Shown in pieces: positions 37,321 to 49,142 of a stretch of 64,000 nucleotides of DNA; the stretch's first letter is position 1, and each line of letters starts with the position of its first letter. The stretch spans positions 14,627,501 through 14,691,500 of the forward strand of contig CM075765.1 in the NCBI GenBank assembly GCA_037974665.1. Reading direction: 5' to 3'. Source of the DNA: Ehretia macrophylla (Eukaryota > Streptophyta > Magnoliopsida > Boraginales > Ehretiaceae). The notes beneath the pieces were generated by a model. It saw nothing but the letters and a program-made list of their open reading frames with translations, was not told the origin of the DNA and made no database searches. The position numbers and the translations under genes are program-made.

Positions 37321-37890
37321 GGATTTTCGTGGTTATTTGTATTCCATTTATTTTCTTTACCATATGAGTTTTTCTCCAGCTTAATGTAGTTTCGGTTTTA
37401 ACCCTGAGAAGCACTGATAAAGGTATAATTGTCATGATACTAGTAGTCACTGTATGTTTCTATGTGCGGTTGACTGACCAGTGCAACTCTGTCTAACAGT
37501 ACTTGTCATTCCACCAGCTTAATGTAGTTTAGGGTGTATTGGGCATTACTTCATAAGGTAGTTAGGAGTGAGAGCATTACCCAGATGGTATTATCTGTAA
37601 CGTAAAACCTCACTGTTTTGCTCTTGACCCTGTGGAACTGGTTGTGGCCCCATGTGTGTACCGAATGAAAGTACTGGATGACGTGAACACAGAAACCTCT
37701 GGAAGAGCTAGTCCGTTAATTTTAAATTCAAAAAAAAAAAAAAGTAAATCTTTTGTTACCCTGGGTAAAATTATTTTTACCCTAACTCTATTATCTTCCT
37801 ATTTATTGTCTTCTTTTCTTCTTCTTTTCTCACCGTCGCACCATATTTTCCTTTAAAAAAAAATTTAAAACATTTTCATTTAAAAAAAGA

Positions 37891-38037
37891 ATGGGAGGCG
37901 TCTCACAAGTGGATGCCGATTTTGCTCATGCTGTGATAATGGTTGAATGTGCATGCATCATTCTTCTCTTTGTGGTTTATATCCTAATCAAGATTGGAAA
38001 TTCACTTGAACGAGTTAGAAGATTGAAAGAAGTTTGA
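37891..38037 (+). CDS. Small single-span membrane ORF a in Athila
   Basis: The 48-codon frame begins ATGGGAGGC. An acidic start is followed by a hydrophobic span of about 20 residues (CACIILLFVVYILIKI) and a basic end (ERVRRLKEV), which is the form of a one-pass membrane peptide. I do not recognise it. It lies between integrase and the env-like frame. Because it is short it could be chance, but a second frame of the same form lies 450 bp downstream. Confidence 0.4.
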   Translation: MGGVSQVDADFAHAVIMVECACIILLFVVYILIKIGNSLERVRRLKEV

Positions 38038-38485
38038 TTTTTGCTTTATCATGTAATTTTTGGAGTGTTTTGTAAAATATTTTTAAGTGGAATGATATAA
38101 TTAGGAATTTTTGTTTTTGCGAAAGTATGTACTTAGTTCTTCATTTTTCTTATGTATTCGTTTTTGTTTGTGTGTATTTCTCTTGTACAAATTTCTTTTT
38201 ATAAAAAAAAATGTGAGATTTTGTTAAAAATAGGTTTGAGGAAGATAATATCTTCCTACTTTGTAATTTTCTTTATATATTAGTATTAAAGAAAAAGAAG
38301 GGTCGGGAAAACCATGTTCGAGTGCGCCTGATCTCCCGCTCGAGTGCCGTTAACCCTAGCAGAAGGGTTTTAAAACCCTGTTTTCTTCATTCTCCCCTTC
38401 ATTTCTCTTCACCGCTACCTTCACTCTCATCTCTCTAAAAAAAAACATTTATCTCCTTTCATTTATCTACTTTGCTGCATTCAAC

Positions 38486-38614
38486 ATGATGATGTTTGGG
38501 ACTCTCATGGAAGATCAATTTGCCATGATAGTGTATTCATTTGGAAGTGCACTCATCATTTATCTTTTTCTTGTATATCTCTTTATCAAGTGGGATCATA
38601 GGCGTGTTGAGTAG
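38486..38614 (+). CDS. Small single-span membrane ORF b in Athila
   Basis: The 42-codon frame begins ATGATGATGTTTGG. Acidic MEDQ is followed by a hydrophobic span (SALIIYLFLVYLFIKW) and a basic end DHRRVE. It has the same order of charges and the same IK after the hydrophobic span as the frame at 37891. No known family was recognised. Confidence 0.4.
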   Translation: MMMFGTLMEDQFAMIVYSFGSALIIYLFLVYLFIKWDHRRVE

Positions 38615-39579
38615 AAATAAAATGTTCTTGCATTCCCAAGATTAGGAGATAATCTTATGTTGTTGTACTTTTCATTTTCTTGTTTGTACTGTTTTAATGT
38701 TTAATAAAATATTGTGTGGTTTGTTTTGCATTTTATGTATTTATAGTATTTATATATATATGTACCTATATATATATATTTATGTATATTGTAGATTTGT
38801 GAATTTAAGTTTATTTTAGGTTGTGGCATTTCTGTGAATAATGCACTATATATATATTTTTTTTTAAAAATAGAATTTCAGCAGCGAAATCGGGGCTTAT
38901 AACCTAAGCCCTGATTTCAATAGCAACAGAAACAAAACAACAACCCCCACCCCACGGAAATCACCCCAAATCTTCAACACAAACCTTCATCACCCCAAAT
39001 TTACTCCAAATCTACACTCTAAAGTATGATTTCATGCTTTAATTCTTACTTTCGTATTTTTATATGTTTTATTTCAAGTTATATATGTGTATGTATATAT
39101 TTATATATGTGTGTGTATATGTACTTTGAAGCTTTAGGAGTGATTTTGAATGCTAGTTTTCGCATTATTGTTGTTCTACAAGCTTTAATCTTGCTATAGG
39201 TGTGAGTTTTTATCATATATATATGTATAGATGTGTATGTATATGCGTATATATAGGTGTATGTATATGTTATATTCCTTATAAATTATTATTTTACTTT
39301 ATGTTTAGATTAGGATTATATATTTATTAAAAAAAATCCAAAAATTTAATGAAAAAATAAAAAAATTCAGATTGTATATATGTATATATTATCTGTACAT
39401 CTGTGTTTTTATTTTTATGCTTTGGATTGTGTAGTATATAGGTGTTGCAGATATTGTGTGTTGTTGATGGTGATTAATTGGTTGTAAATGAGTGTTGTTT
39501 TCTGATTTGTATGTATATATATATATATATAAAGCTTTGTTGGTTGTCTTAATTTGAATTTTACTTTTATTTAGATTAT
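38615..39579 (+). other. AT-rich untranslated stretch of Athila
   Basis: TATATA and GTATGTAT repeats with no coding signal. It is probably the leader or intron-like part before the env-like frame, where Athila elements are thought to splice. Confidence 0.4.
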
Positions 39580-40638
39580 GGGTCTGAAAAGATAGAGGTT
39601 GTCATTGACTGGAAGAATTGAAAATGCTAACATTGAAGCTGAAACCAACTTCTCCGATGCTTTAAGGAATCATGTAGGTGGGTAGCGTGCTTTTGATTTT
39701 TTGAAAGGTCATCATATTGAGTTTATACTTCATCCTCCCTTTGATGATGTTCCTGTGTAGCCTCGTCTTATCCGTCAGTTTTATGAACATCTTACTTACG
39801 ATTACGGAAAATTTAAGACAAAGGTGGATAATTTTGAAATTGAATTTAAAGCTGAAGATATTATGTCTGTCTTGTGTGGGCGTGATATGTTTTATGAGGG
39901 AAATGTGGGATTTGCTGAAAGATTTACGGATCTAGTGATTGCTGCTGCTATGTGTGGAGGTCCAGTGATTGAACACGGTATAGGTATCAGGAGATCTACT
40001 CTCCGAGTGACATGTGGTTGACTAATAATATTATTAAGAAAAATCTTTGCCCATATGGCCATGTTCAAGAAAGAACTGGTATGGTACTACAGGTTTTACA
40101 TTGGATCTATCAAGATGATCTTTTTGATGTAGGTGCTACGATTGGTGAAAATATGATGAGTCTTATTGATCACATGCATCGTTTTGATTCCACATCTACA
40201 TTTTGTTTTCCTAGATTGATAGTTTCTTTGCTTGAGAAGTTTGAATTCCAGTTCTCATCTGATGAACCAACTATGGACCTCTCAATTGGTCAATATGATG
40301 AATTAGACTTCACCAAGAATTTTAAGCATTTGGAGGAGGCTATAAAAAAGATGCCGCTAGTATTGAATGCTCCAAGGACATCCACTCAACCCTCTGCGGG
40401 AGCTACTTCGTCGCAGCAACCTAGTACTCAACCTGAAGAGTTTCTGTTGGAGAAAATGTACAGAGAGTTGCAAGCCATGAATACTAACCTTACTGTAGGG
40501 TTAGGTGAAATAGGTGGATTGAAATATGAATTTGCTGATTTTAAGCAGTCCCAGAGAGCAGAGTTTGCTACCTTACGAGCTGAGCTTGCTTCATTGAGAG
40601 GTTCGCGTCCGGAACCTCAACAGCCACCACTGCAGTAA
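39580..40638 (+). pseudogene. Athila env-like region (plant transposon protein class)
   Basis: The translated parts resemble the extra downstream protein of Athila elements, often annotated as a putative plant transposon protein. Examples are the AAAMCGGPVIEHG stretch and GMVLQVLHWIYQDDLFDVGA. A low-complexity tail rich in Thr, Ser, Gln and Pro follows, with a coiled-coil-like end (EFATLRAELASLRG). Its function is unknown. It belongs to a broken element. Confidence 0.65.
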
Positions 40639-41881
40639 CTCAGTTGGTGTGCTTTCCATTTTCTACCGTTTATGCTTTTTATTTCATCTTTCTTTAGAAA
40701 TTTTTAGTTTCTTATTTTACATTCACAACTAATGTTGGTTTTTGAGATTTTGATTGACAATTCTTCTTTCAGAACTTTTTGAGGAACATTGCTTGGATTG
40801 TTTATCAAGTTGTATCTTTTTTTTTTTACTTTGCATTACATCGTTTTCTTTCATTGAGGGCAATGTAAGGCTCAGGTTTGAGGAGGGAAAAAAAAGTTGA
40901 TACCGCATGTTAAAATTTCCAAAATTAAAAAAAATAATTACTTCATTTATTCATAATAATTAAATTTGAGTAGTTGATTGTTGAAATATGGTTAGATTTT
41001 GATAAAATATTTAAATTAACTGTGAGTTTGGAATGAAAAAATGATTAGCCACTAGAATTGAGTTTGTATATAGAGTTTTTGAAACCTTGTTAACTATTAT
41101 TACATCCCAACAACGTCACATGATTCAATTAGAGTTTTTTGATTAATTATAAAAAAATGAGTAGATTCAGGTATTTCCAATGTGAGATGTTATGTTTTAC
41201 TAAAATTTGACTTATTTTTTCTAGATCAGTACACTCCCTAAAAAAATGTATATATTCAATATATATATATATATATAGATGACTTGTTCAAACTTCAAAA
41301 GTATTGATTCAGCAAATAGAGATAGAAAAGAAAATCATAACAAATGCTTTATTCTAACCATTTTTGAGCATTTTTGTTATGAAAAAGCTTTCAATACAAA
41401 TCCTGTCAGACAAGCCTTCCTTCACCTAATACAATTCAACCAATGAAAGACAAAATTTCAGAAGTCAATGAGTCAACCTCTATCATCCGAGTCATCTATA
41501 TAAAAAAAAAGAAAAAAATAAAAAATCTAAGAGAGTACTACATGATTTGGAAGGTAGTTGAGTTTTAACATTTCATGACTATCCATAGAAAATATTTTCG
41601 ATTTTACAAATTTTGCGTAATTAATTTTCTTACCTCTTAATTGAGTTACAAGTGCTTAAAAATGTTCAAAGGATTTTTTGTAATTAAGTTGGTTTCTATT
41701 CTTCTAGATACAAAACGATTTCTTGGGGTGGAATTGTTTGGAAGACAAACTTACTTTTAATCTTGTATTTCATAAAATCTAATTGTATGAATAAATTGAC
41801 TGCTTGGATTTACTATTTTTGAATCTATGAAGTACTTAATGCATTTGCTTGAGGACAAACAAAGAATGGGTTTGAGGAGAT
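40639..41881 (+). other. 3' untranslated region and purine tract of Athila
   Basis: There is no coding signal. A motif GAGGGCAATGTAAGGCTCAG near 40855 and the tract GGGTTTGAGGAGA at 41868-41880 precede the 3' LTR, as in other Athila elements. Confidence 0.6.
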
Positions 41882-43386
41882 TGATAAATCCGTATTTTTA
41901 GTAATTTTAACCCATTAAATCATGTATATAGCATTATTATTTCAAGCTTAATTGTATATTTTACACAAATTTAGTCAATATAGATTCTGAAGAAGAAATA
42001 GCAAAAATGGCCACAAAAGCCAACACTTGAACGAGAAATTCAGCATAACACTGAAGAAAAATAGTATAACGACCTTGACACGAGCAAATTCAGATTGAAT
42101 TTGGCCAAATGGAGTGCGAAACAGACTCAGGACGCCGAAAAACCTTGAAGTAGCCTTGGTCAATTTTTGGTCAAAGTCAAAGTCAATGGTCAATGCGTGA
42201 ATAGTAAACGTCAATGTGTGAATAGTAATATTCGCTGACATCATGCTTACATAGTGGTGACCTATTTGTTGATATCGTGCTGACGTAGTGATGACCCAGG
42301 CGCTGATACCGTGCTTACACAGCGGTGACATCACTGTGTGAATAGTAACTCCGAATAGTAACAAATTTCTCCTATAAATACCCCTTTGTCATTTCATTTG
42401 AAACCATTCAATTCTTAGATTTTGTTCTTGTGTGTGAGTAATTTCTTTGAGTGTTTTTAGTTAGTATTTAGTGTGTGTGAAGTTGTGAATCCCGAGTAAA
42501 AGGTATTTTGAGCCATAATCACACTGAAGTCATACTGATCAATCGAAATCCGTGCAACACAACAAGTAATTTTATTTTGGTAAACATTATGATTTCCTAT
42601 AATTTAATTCCTAACATGGCATACTAGACCCGAGATTCGAGGTGGTATGTGTGAGGATATTCTTGTATATATGTCTTGATTCAGATTTATTAAAGTCTCG
42701 TATTTTTATTCCTGAAGTATTCTTTGATTAATTATACGTATACTTGTAGTTATGTTATAGTTAATTAAAAGTACATAAACGCCCGGTTTTGTAAACCAAT
42801 GACAATACAAGACTGTCTCAGACGGATATAGTTTGGTTGTACCAACACCTCCTAGTTACGTAAGTAAAAGATTAATTGTGGTTTTGATTCTCGGGTAGAT
42901 ACCGTTAGGTTGTACCAACATTTCTATCCCGAGGACCGATAATCTATTCATCTCGTTACTTACGTATTTTAGGTTATATCAGAAGTGGGAGCTTATTGTC
43001 CAATTTCTGAAGAACTTATCTTTTAATCTGAATCAATAATATTGTACTTGAGTATACCGAGCTATTACCACCCTGAATCATTATCCAATTCTCTAGATTT
43101 AAACTTTATTGTTAAGTGTGAAAATTTTCAATTAAGTATATTTGTTTAATTCACCTTTGGACTTCCTTAATTACCGTATCGTTGGACACTTTCTGGACAC
43201 TTGGACTTAATCAAACTCATCTGTGACGCGAGATAGTCAAACAATTCTAAATTAAAGGTTTAACTTAATTTGATAACCCCAATCTCCGTGGATCGACCCT
43301 CTACTCGCCACAGCTAGAGGTAATTCGAGGTAAGCACTATTTCAATCATTTAACCTCACTATTTTTAGCGCAAAACGACGCAATCA
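41882..43386 (+). repeat. 3' LTR of the Athila element
   Basis: This 1505 bp LTR is a match to 25442-26902, followed directly by the target duplication ACATG. Confidence 0.92.
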
Positions 43387-45863
43387 ACATGCATATGCAA
43401 TAAGGAGTCTATACATTAATCACTCATTTAAAATGATCCAAGTTATATCATCCTGAATCTGTGCGCACAGTAACACTAATTGTGTTAGATGTTACACTTG
43501 TGGGTCACTCCCGTGATCAAGTGGATAACTTCCAAAGGATGGTTGGATTGTGGATTAGAGGTTATAAGGAGATAAGATGTAGTCAAAGAGATGATAGTAC
43601 ACTTCGGGAATCTGCCTTTGACTATGAGTGAGTATAGAGGGGCAAAGTAGTCAAGACAACACTTAGTTGGTCAAAAAACAGAGCGTCATGTATAGATAGA
43701 CTAACTCCTGTTTAATCAGTAATTATCATGGAGTACAACCATAGTCTTTTAATGGAATAGACTTGGTTAAAATGATAAAGAATTGCTAGGGGACTAGCGA
43801 GAATATTTTATTCATTTTCAGAGGAAAGATAATTATGTCTTTGGTCCCCTTTCTATCCATTTACCTTGTAAGTGTCTAAGTTAAATAAAGATGTACTATT
43901 ATGAGAGAGGATGTAATTTATTGACAATTAGAAATCAAAATAGACTTTCTATTTTAGTAAAGAGTTTCTATTTTGATTATTGGCTGAAATTGGATTATAT
44001 GGTTTGTTGAATTAAAAAATGATTAATTGAAGTCTAATGACTACTAAAATGTTTAAGATAATTTTTTCACTATTGGGAAAATAATTTATTCTTAAATAGT
44101 AGTTTAAATTTGGACTTTGAGAATTAGTCAAAAGGTTATTTAATTCATTGGTAGTTAGATATTAAAAATAGACTTTCTATTTTATAGAAAGGTGATTTCT
44201 ATTTTTAATTATTGGTTGGAATTGAATTAAATAAATAACAAATTAATTAATTGGAGCACACTGGCAAAGCCAGGACCCTAGCTCGCAGACCTTGGTGGAT
44301 GCGTGGGTTTAGGGGCAATCCTGTCTTATGAAAATCGGCCAAGGGAGAGAAAATATGAGGAATGAGAAAAAATAGGAAAAAGAATTTTAGTCCTATCCCA
44401 CATTGGTTTTTCAAGATTTTATCTCAGGATTCTTTTCCTGTATAAAGGCCTCTACCCCAATCTCTACAATTGCATCATCTTCTCTTGAGATTTCTCTTCT
44501 CTCTCTCTCTTTGAGTAAGCTTCAATTTTGAAGAAACTCAAAATAGGTTTCTTTTGATTTTAGTTTAGCAAAATCTAGTCCCACAACTAGATTACACTTA
44601 GACTAAGGTTTTGGTAATAGAGAGGAAGATCAAAGTAGAGGAGTGGGAGCACTTTGTCCCAGGCGTGTGATCAAAGGTGAAATTTGTTCTTATTTCGTTT
44701 TTCGCAAGAGGTATGCCTAGATCTTTATTTCAATTTGGAATTAAACTATAAAATGTTATGTTTTACTATTTCATGTTTAATCATATTAAGATCCTGCATG
44801 ATTATTTATGCCATGTTCATAGAAATTTTTGAATATGAATCATGCTAGCCTATATCGTTTTCCTTCACTCTCAACAAAATGGGTGGACTAAACAAAAGCA
44901 AAGACACATCCTTGATATTACTCGTACATTTCTTATCTCTTCTTTATGCCCTAAATGCTTCTATGGAGAAGTAGCACTTACTGTTGTATGTTCATAAACT
45001 GTTTGCCCTCTCTCATTTTCTATCACCATATTCCTTATAAATGCCTCTATGGTCATCCGCCTGCGTATGATCACTTTTATGTTTTTGGGCGTGCAAGTTT
45101 TGCCTTTTTCACTGCACATGAACGTACCAAGCTTGAGATACGAGCCTAGTTGTGCTATATCTTAGGTTATAACATCGAACATAAGGGTTATCAGTGTTGG
45201 GATCCAATCTCTAAACGCCTCCATATCTCCCGCCATGTGATTTTTTGGGGAAAAAATATGTTTTCATCCATCTCACAATTTTCCCTTCATCATGTTATCT
45301 TTACCCTGTATTTCACAAATCCTTCTCTTTCATTATTTTCTAATGATGATAGTGACAAAGATGCAAGTACAGGTATTCTATCTACGTCTAATGAGGCCCT
45401 TCTTGAGGTGTTTGTCCCTTCTGATGGGTCTAAGACTTCCCTAGTTGAGCAATCCTTTTGTTGATCTACACGAGTAAAAGTTGTTCTTTCTTATCTTCTT
45501 GACTATCACTACTTTTCTATTATTCTCTCACTCCATGAGCCTCAAACTTATTGTGAGGCTAGTTTTGACCCTTTGCGGTAGTAAGTTATGACAGATGAAT
45601 TACATGCCTTAAAAACTAAGCATACATGGGATTTGGTCAATCTACCTCTAGGAAAAAATGCTATGGGATGCAAATTGGTGTCAAAATTAAGACTCATTTT
45701 GATGGCTCTTTAGAGCGATATAAGGCTCGTTTAGTGACCAAAGGTTTTTCTCAAGAGTATGACATTGACTATGAGGAAACTTTTATACCCGTTGCATGTC
45801 TCACCTCTGTTCCTACACTTATTGCAGTTGCCTTAGTAAGACAATAAAAGTTATTTCTTTTAG

Positions 45864-46250
45864 TGATATGCCACAATGCTAAGTAGTTAGATTACCTATT
45901 TTGGGCATTTTGACCTATATTAGATTCAAAAGGAATAGATTGTATGGTGGACAAGAATAATAGCATGAAGTTCGTAATAGACCGAGGGCATTATGGGATA
46001 GTATCATTTTAGCTTCTTCTTAGTTTATGTACTAGTTTAAGTATAAAAACCTCTACCTTTGTTTGAAATGATATATAAATATTCAAGTTAGTTAATACAT
46101 GTTTGTGAATGTAATTTGGAGATAATTACATATGAAGTATTTAGAACAAATATGTCGCTTATGCTAGTTATCAAAAAGTGAGTTTGAGCTTGCACTAGAT
46201 GTGCGGAGATTGTCACGTGACTCATGTGTAGAATTTGGTTTTGAGGCGTG
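45864..46250. other. Unexplained 390 bp segment inside Copia 3 RT
   Basis: Reverse transcriptase sequence is readable on both sides, but this stretch is not coding. It starts TGATATGCC and ends GGCGTGACA, and has a TATA-like GTATAAAAACCTCTACC near 46042. It could be a small solo LTR, but I could not find a convincing target duplication. Confidence 0.35.
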
Positions 46251-47448
46251 ACATTAATGGTGATTTTACAGAGAAAGTCTTCATGAAGCCTCCTCTAGGC
46301 TACCAAAATTCTCTTCACAAGGTGTGTAAGCTTCATTGTGCCCTTTATGGTCTCCAGCAAGCCCCGCGAGCCTGGTTTTTCAAAATTCAGCTATGTCATT
46401 ATTGATTTTGCCTTTACTTCAGGTAATCATGACTTTGCACACTTCATTTGTCACTTTGACTCTGGTGTGATTCTATTACTTCTGTATGTAGATGACATGA
46501 TCATCACTAGAGATAACTTACCTGGTATTTTCAATCTCAAGCAGTTTCTCAATCAACATTCTGAGATAAAGGATCCTGGCATTCGCAGTTATTTTATGGT
46601 GATTAAAGTCTCATGTGATTTTGCTGGCTATTATCTTTCTCAGGCTAAGTATTTTTTTGATCTTCTTGCTCGTGCATGCCTCACAAATAGTAAGACTGCT
46701 TCCACCCCTCTCGATCTTAATATTCTCCTCACTCCGATGGATGGGTCACCTATTTAGGATGCATCTCTGTATTGTTAGTTAGTTGATAGTCTTATCTATC
46801 TCACAGTGATTCGGCCTGACATTGCCTATGTTGTTCACTTGGTTAGTCAATTTACGTCTGCTCCTTGCACTTCTCACAATGTAGCAATTCTTCGCATTCT
46901 TCACTATGTTAAGAGCACCCTATTTCATGGTCTCTTTTACTCCATCAACTCGTCCTTAGTCTTGCGTGGCTACTCTGATGCAAATTGAGCTAGTGATCCT
47001 ACTAATCGTCGTCCTTTGACTAAGAACTATTTTATCCTTCGTGATTCTTTTTTTTCCTCACGTAGAAAAAATATAAATTGTTGTTGCCCACTCTAGTACT
47101 GAAGTTGAATATCTTGTTCTTGTTGATACAACTCAAGAGGTGATTTGGCTTTGTTGGTTTCTTACTGATATGGGTGCTTCTCAACCTAATGGGTCCATTA
47201 TTCATTGTGATAGTTAGAGTGACATTCAGATTGCTCACAAATAATATTTTTTATGAGCGCACTCTTTACATCGAGTGTGATTGTTACTTTATTCGTCAAC
47301 ATGTGCTTCATGGCATTACAAAGCTTTAGTACACACCTTCAGGCGACCAGCTTGCAAATCTCTTCACCAAACCTCATCCTCCGGCCACCTTCAAGATTTG
47401 ATTTCTAAACTCAAGCTCGTGCCATTCACACCACCTTGCGTCTAGAGG

Positions 47449-47666
47449 TGTTAATGTATACATACCATGTGTGTACCATGTACAGTTGTAATCATAAATT
47501 CTCCTGCCATACTCAGGTTCTTACTATACTTAACACAACTATGGCTCAAGTAACTTTACAGCTATATAAGACAAATTGTATATTATAATTGAACTCACTT
47601 TTCTCAATCATAATATTATTTTTCAGTCTTTCCTCTCATTCATGGAATCTCTATTCTATTTTGACA
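47449..47666 (+). repeat. LTR of Copia 3
   Basis: It begins TGTTAATGTATACATACC just after the RNase H end and ends about TTTTGACA. A TATA-like GCTATATAAGAC is at about 47562. The sequence right after it, ATTAGTATCGAAT, looks like a decayed tRNA-Met primer site. Confidence 0.55.
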
Positions 47667-48054
47667 ATTAGTATCGAATATATCAATTTGGAGGAAATAC
47701 AGTGTATGAACAATTAATTAATGCTTAGTTTAGTGTCATAATTTCTTGGCGAAGGACATTTATGGGACATTGATTGGTATAAATATGATCGGATAGTTAG
47801 TTAGTTTTAGTTGGTTGGTTTAATTCTTGAAACTTTTGAATCTCTTATTTAGTTTAAAATAATAGATAGTTGCTTGGGAATTTTAAAAGGAAATGTGGTA
47901 TAATAAAGTGTATATTGTGGTGAAATTTTAAAAATATATTTTGTTTTATGCTATCACTTTTCTAACAAAGTAAGATACATTAGTTTCTTATGTAATTATT
48001 ATTTGATTTTTTTACAAATTATGACGCTATTTCTTTGTGAAGAGAGTATAGTAG
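47667..48054. other. Intergenic AT-rich stretch
   Basis: I see no gene, terminal repeat or RNA here apart from the primer-like string at its left edge. Confidence 0.5.
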
Positions 48055-48155
48055 TTTTTTTTTGTCTAAACTGAAATTTCATTAATTCAAATAAAAGAGT
48101 ACATTAGCCAATCCCAGATCAAGGGGTCAATGCTAAGCAAAATAGCGAGAGGATC
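48055..48155 (-). mobile_element. LINE 3' end fragment
   Basis: A poly(T) run (48055-48063) is followed by sequence that, read on the minus strand, ends GAAATTTCAGTTTAGACAAA with a poly(A) tail, as in plant LINE 3' ends. It is strongly 5' truncated. A possible imperfect target duplication is GTATAGTAG on the left and GTATAGAGTAG on the right. Confidence 0.5.
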
Positions 48156-48636
48156 AGGTATAGAGTAGTTGAGAAACAAAATTGACGTCAATTTGGGCAT
48201 TTTCCTTCTTTGACTTTAATCAGCATATGGTTATTTTCTTTTTTTACATGTAATTCTGATGCTTAAAAGGTCTTAGTTGATACTTATTTCAGACGTTTAA
48301 AACTCAGATTTATTATAAGGATAATACTAGTTCTTATTAGAGACATAAAACTCAATTTGTAACTCAATTTGTAATTTATATTTGACCTCTTTCTAAGAAA
48401 TTTAAATACTTTATTTATTGTAATTTAAATTCATCCCTTAGAATTATGCACTTTAATTAATTTCAATTTCCCAGGTAAGGAAAGTATGAAAAAAAAACCA
48501 ACAGTTAGTCCCCATACTGGACGAGAACTTGCAGGTGAGGTGAGGGAATTTTGTTTTTACCTGGTCTAATTGACAAGATTGAGTAGAAATGGAGTACAAG
48601 TAGGCAAGAACGGAATAGGGGTTGAAGTGGCGTTTC

Positions 48637-48775
48637 TTTTTCTTTTTTTCTTTCTTTTTCTTAACGTAAGGGAGACCTAAGTTATTTATATCATTTAGAA
48701 TGTTTCACACGAAATTTGAGATCGAGACATCTCGCATATAAAGCGAGAATCATACCACTAGACCAAATGGCTAGT
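48637..48775 (-). mobile_element. SINE with tRNA-Pro-like head
   Basis: On the minus strand the element starts CACTAGCCATTTGGTCTAGT. The next part, GGTATGATTCTCGC, and the paired GCGAG match the D and anticodon arms of plant tRNA-Pro. The T arm is degenerate. A body of about 50 bp and an A-rich tail (AAAAAGAAAGAAAAAAAG type) follow. Flanks match as a 17 bp target duplication, GGTTGAAGTGGCGTTTC (48620-48636) and GGCTGAAGTGGTGTTTC (48776-48792), with two mismatches. These are the marks of a tRNA-derived SINE moved by LINE enzymes. Confidence 0.75.
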
Positions 48776-48792
48776 GGCTGAAGTGGTGTTTC

Positions 48793-49142
48793 AACAGATG
48801 ATAAGTCTGACCACAAATTCAACCCGTTGCCATTGTTAAGCATAACGATTCCTAGACTCGGCTCCTCTCCGTTAATCCATCATCCCAATTTCGGTCCAAA
48901 TTTTGATCCATGAACTTATAATAGTGTGACACTATTAGCTCTCACTCAAAATTTAATTTAAAAATTAACGTTTTTAGCACGAGATTGTTACGTGTCTATC
49001 AAATTTTGAACAAAATTTGGATCAAAACTATTGAGTTTTGAATTGAATTTGGGTCAAGGACTTTACGACATCACACGCAATTATAAACCCAATAACCAAA
49101 GGTTCACTTTAAGATCGGAGGCTAATTTATCCTCAATCTTAT
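48793..49142. other. Intergenic stretch before the Tat element
   Basis: AT-rich, with several variants of AAATTTTGATCCA in both orientations that may be remnants of a small element. No gene is seen. By position it is the original downstream flank of the CXE18-like copy, now separated from it by the Tat insertion. Confidence 0.4.

Larger units (their letters stand above)
25442..43386 (+). mobile_element. Athila-type Ty3/gypsy element, broken
   Basis: LTRs lie at 25442-26902 and 41882-43386, with a perfect target duplication ACATG at 25437-25441 and 43387-43391. Parts are a primer site, gag, protease, reverse transcriptase, RNase H, integrase and an extra downstream open frame of the Athila env-like class. 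A Tekay-like element (32036-36839) is nested in its integrase region. Without that insertion it is about 13.1 kb, a normal Athila size. It is broken, with several breaks. The LTRs differ by a few percent by eye, so it is a few million years old at most. It is younger than the solo LTR it sits in and older than the element within it. Confidence 0.93.
24830..44867 (+). mobile_element. Long solo LTR split by an Athila element
   Basis: The outer pieces 24830-25441 and 43392-44867 together make a unit of about 2.09 kb, from TGTTGGGAATGG to TTTTCCTTCA. It is flanked by a perfect duplication CTCTC at 24825-24829 and 44868-44872, inside Copia 3 integrase sequence. No coding sequence belongs to it. 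Its length and ends resemble the 2.2 kb solo LTR at 2995-5225. I infer a Copia lineage with long LTRs but cannot prove it. Confidence 0.8.
22540..47666 (+). mobile_element. Ty1/Copia LTR retrotransposon 3, old and heavily broken
   Basis: Copia parts appear in order in the pieces left between nested insertions. Gag with a zinc-knuckle-like segment lies at about 22545-22865, and protease (WFFDSACSNHMTF) at about 23130-23170. Integrase pieces follow at about 23560-24829 and 44873-45260, then reverse transcriptase (ARLVTKGFSQEYDIDYEETF; YVDDMIITRDN) at about 45715-46510 and RNase H to about 47400. An LTR lies at 47449-47666. I found no matching 5' LTR. It is an old fossil with many breaks, and the oldest layer of the nest. 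A hAT-like MITE, a long solo LTR and an unexplained 390 bp segment are inserted in it. Confidence 0.8.

Noticed and set aside
41975-42364. Minus-strand frame of 129 codons as a gene
   Set aside because: It lies entirely within the Athila 3' LTR, and no protein family was recognised.
48700-48775. A working tRNA gene
   Set aside because: The T arm is degenerate, the acceptor stem does not close, and the flanking A-rich tail and target duplication show a SINE.
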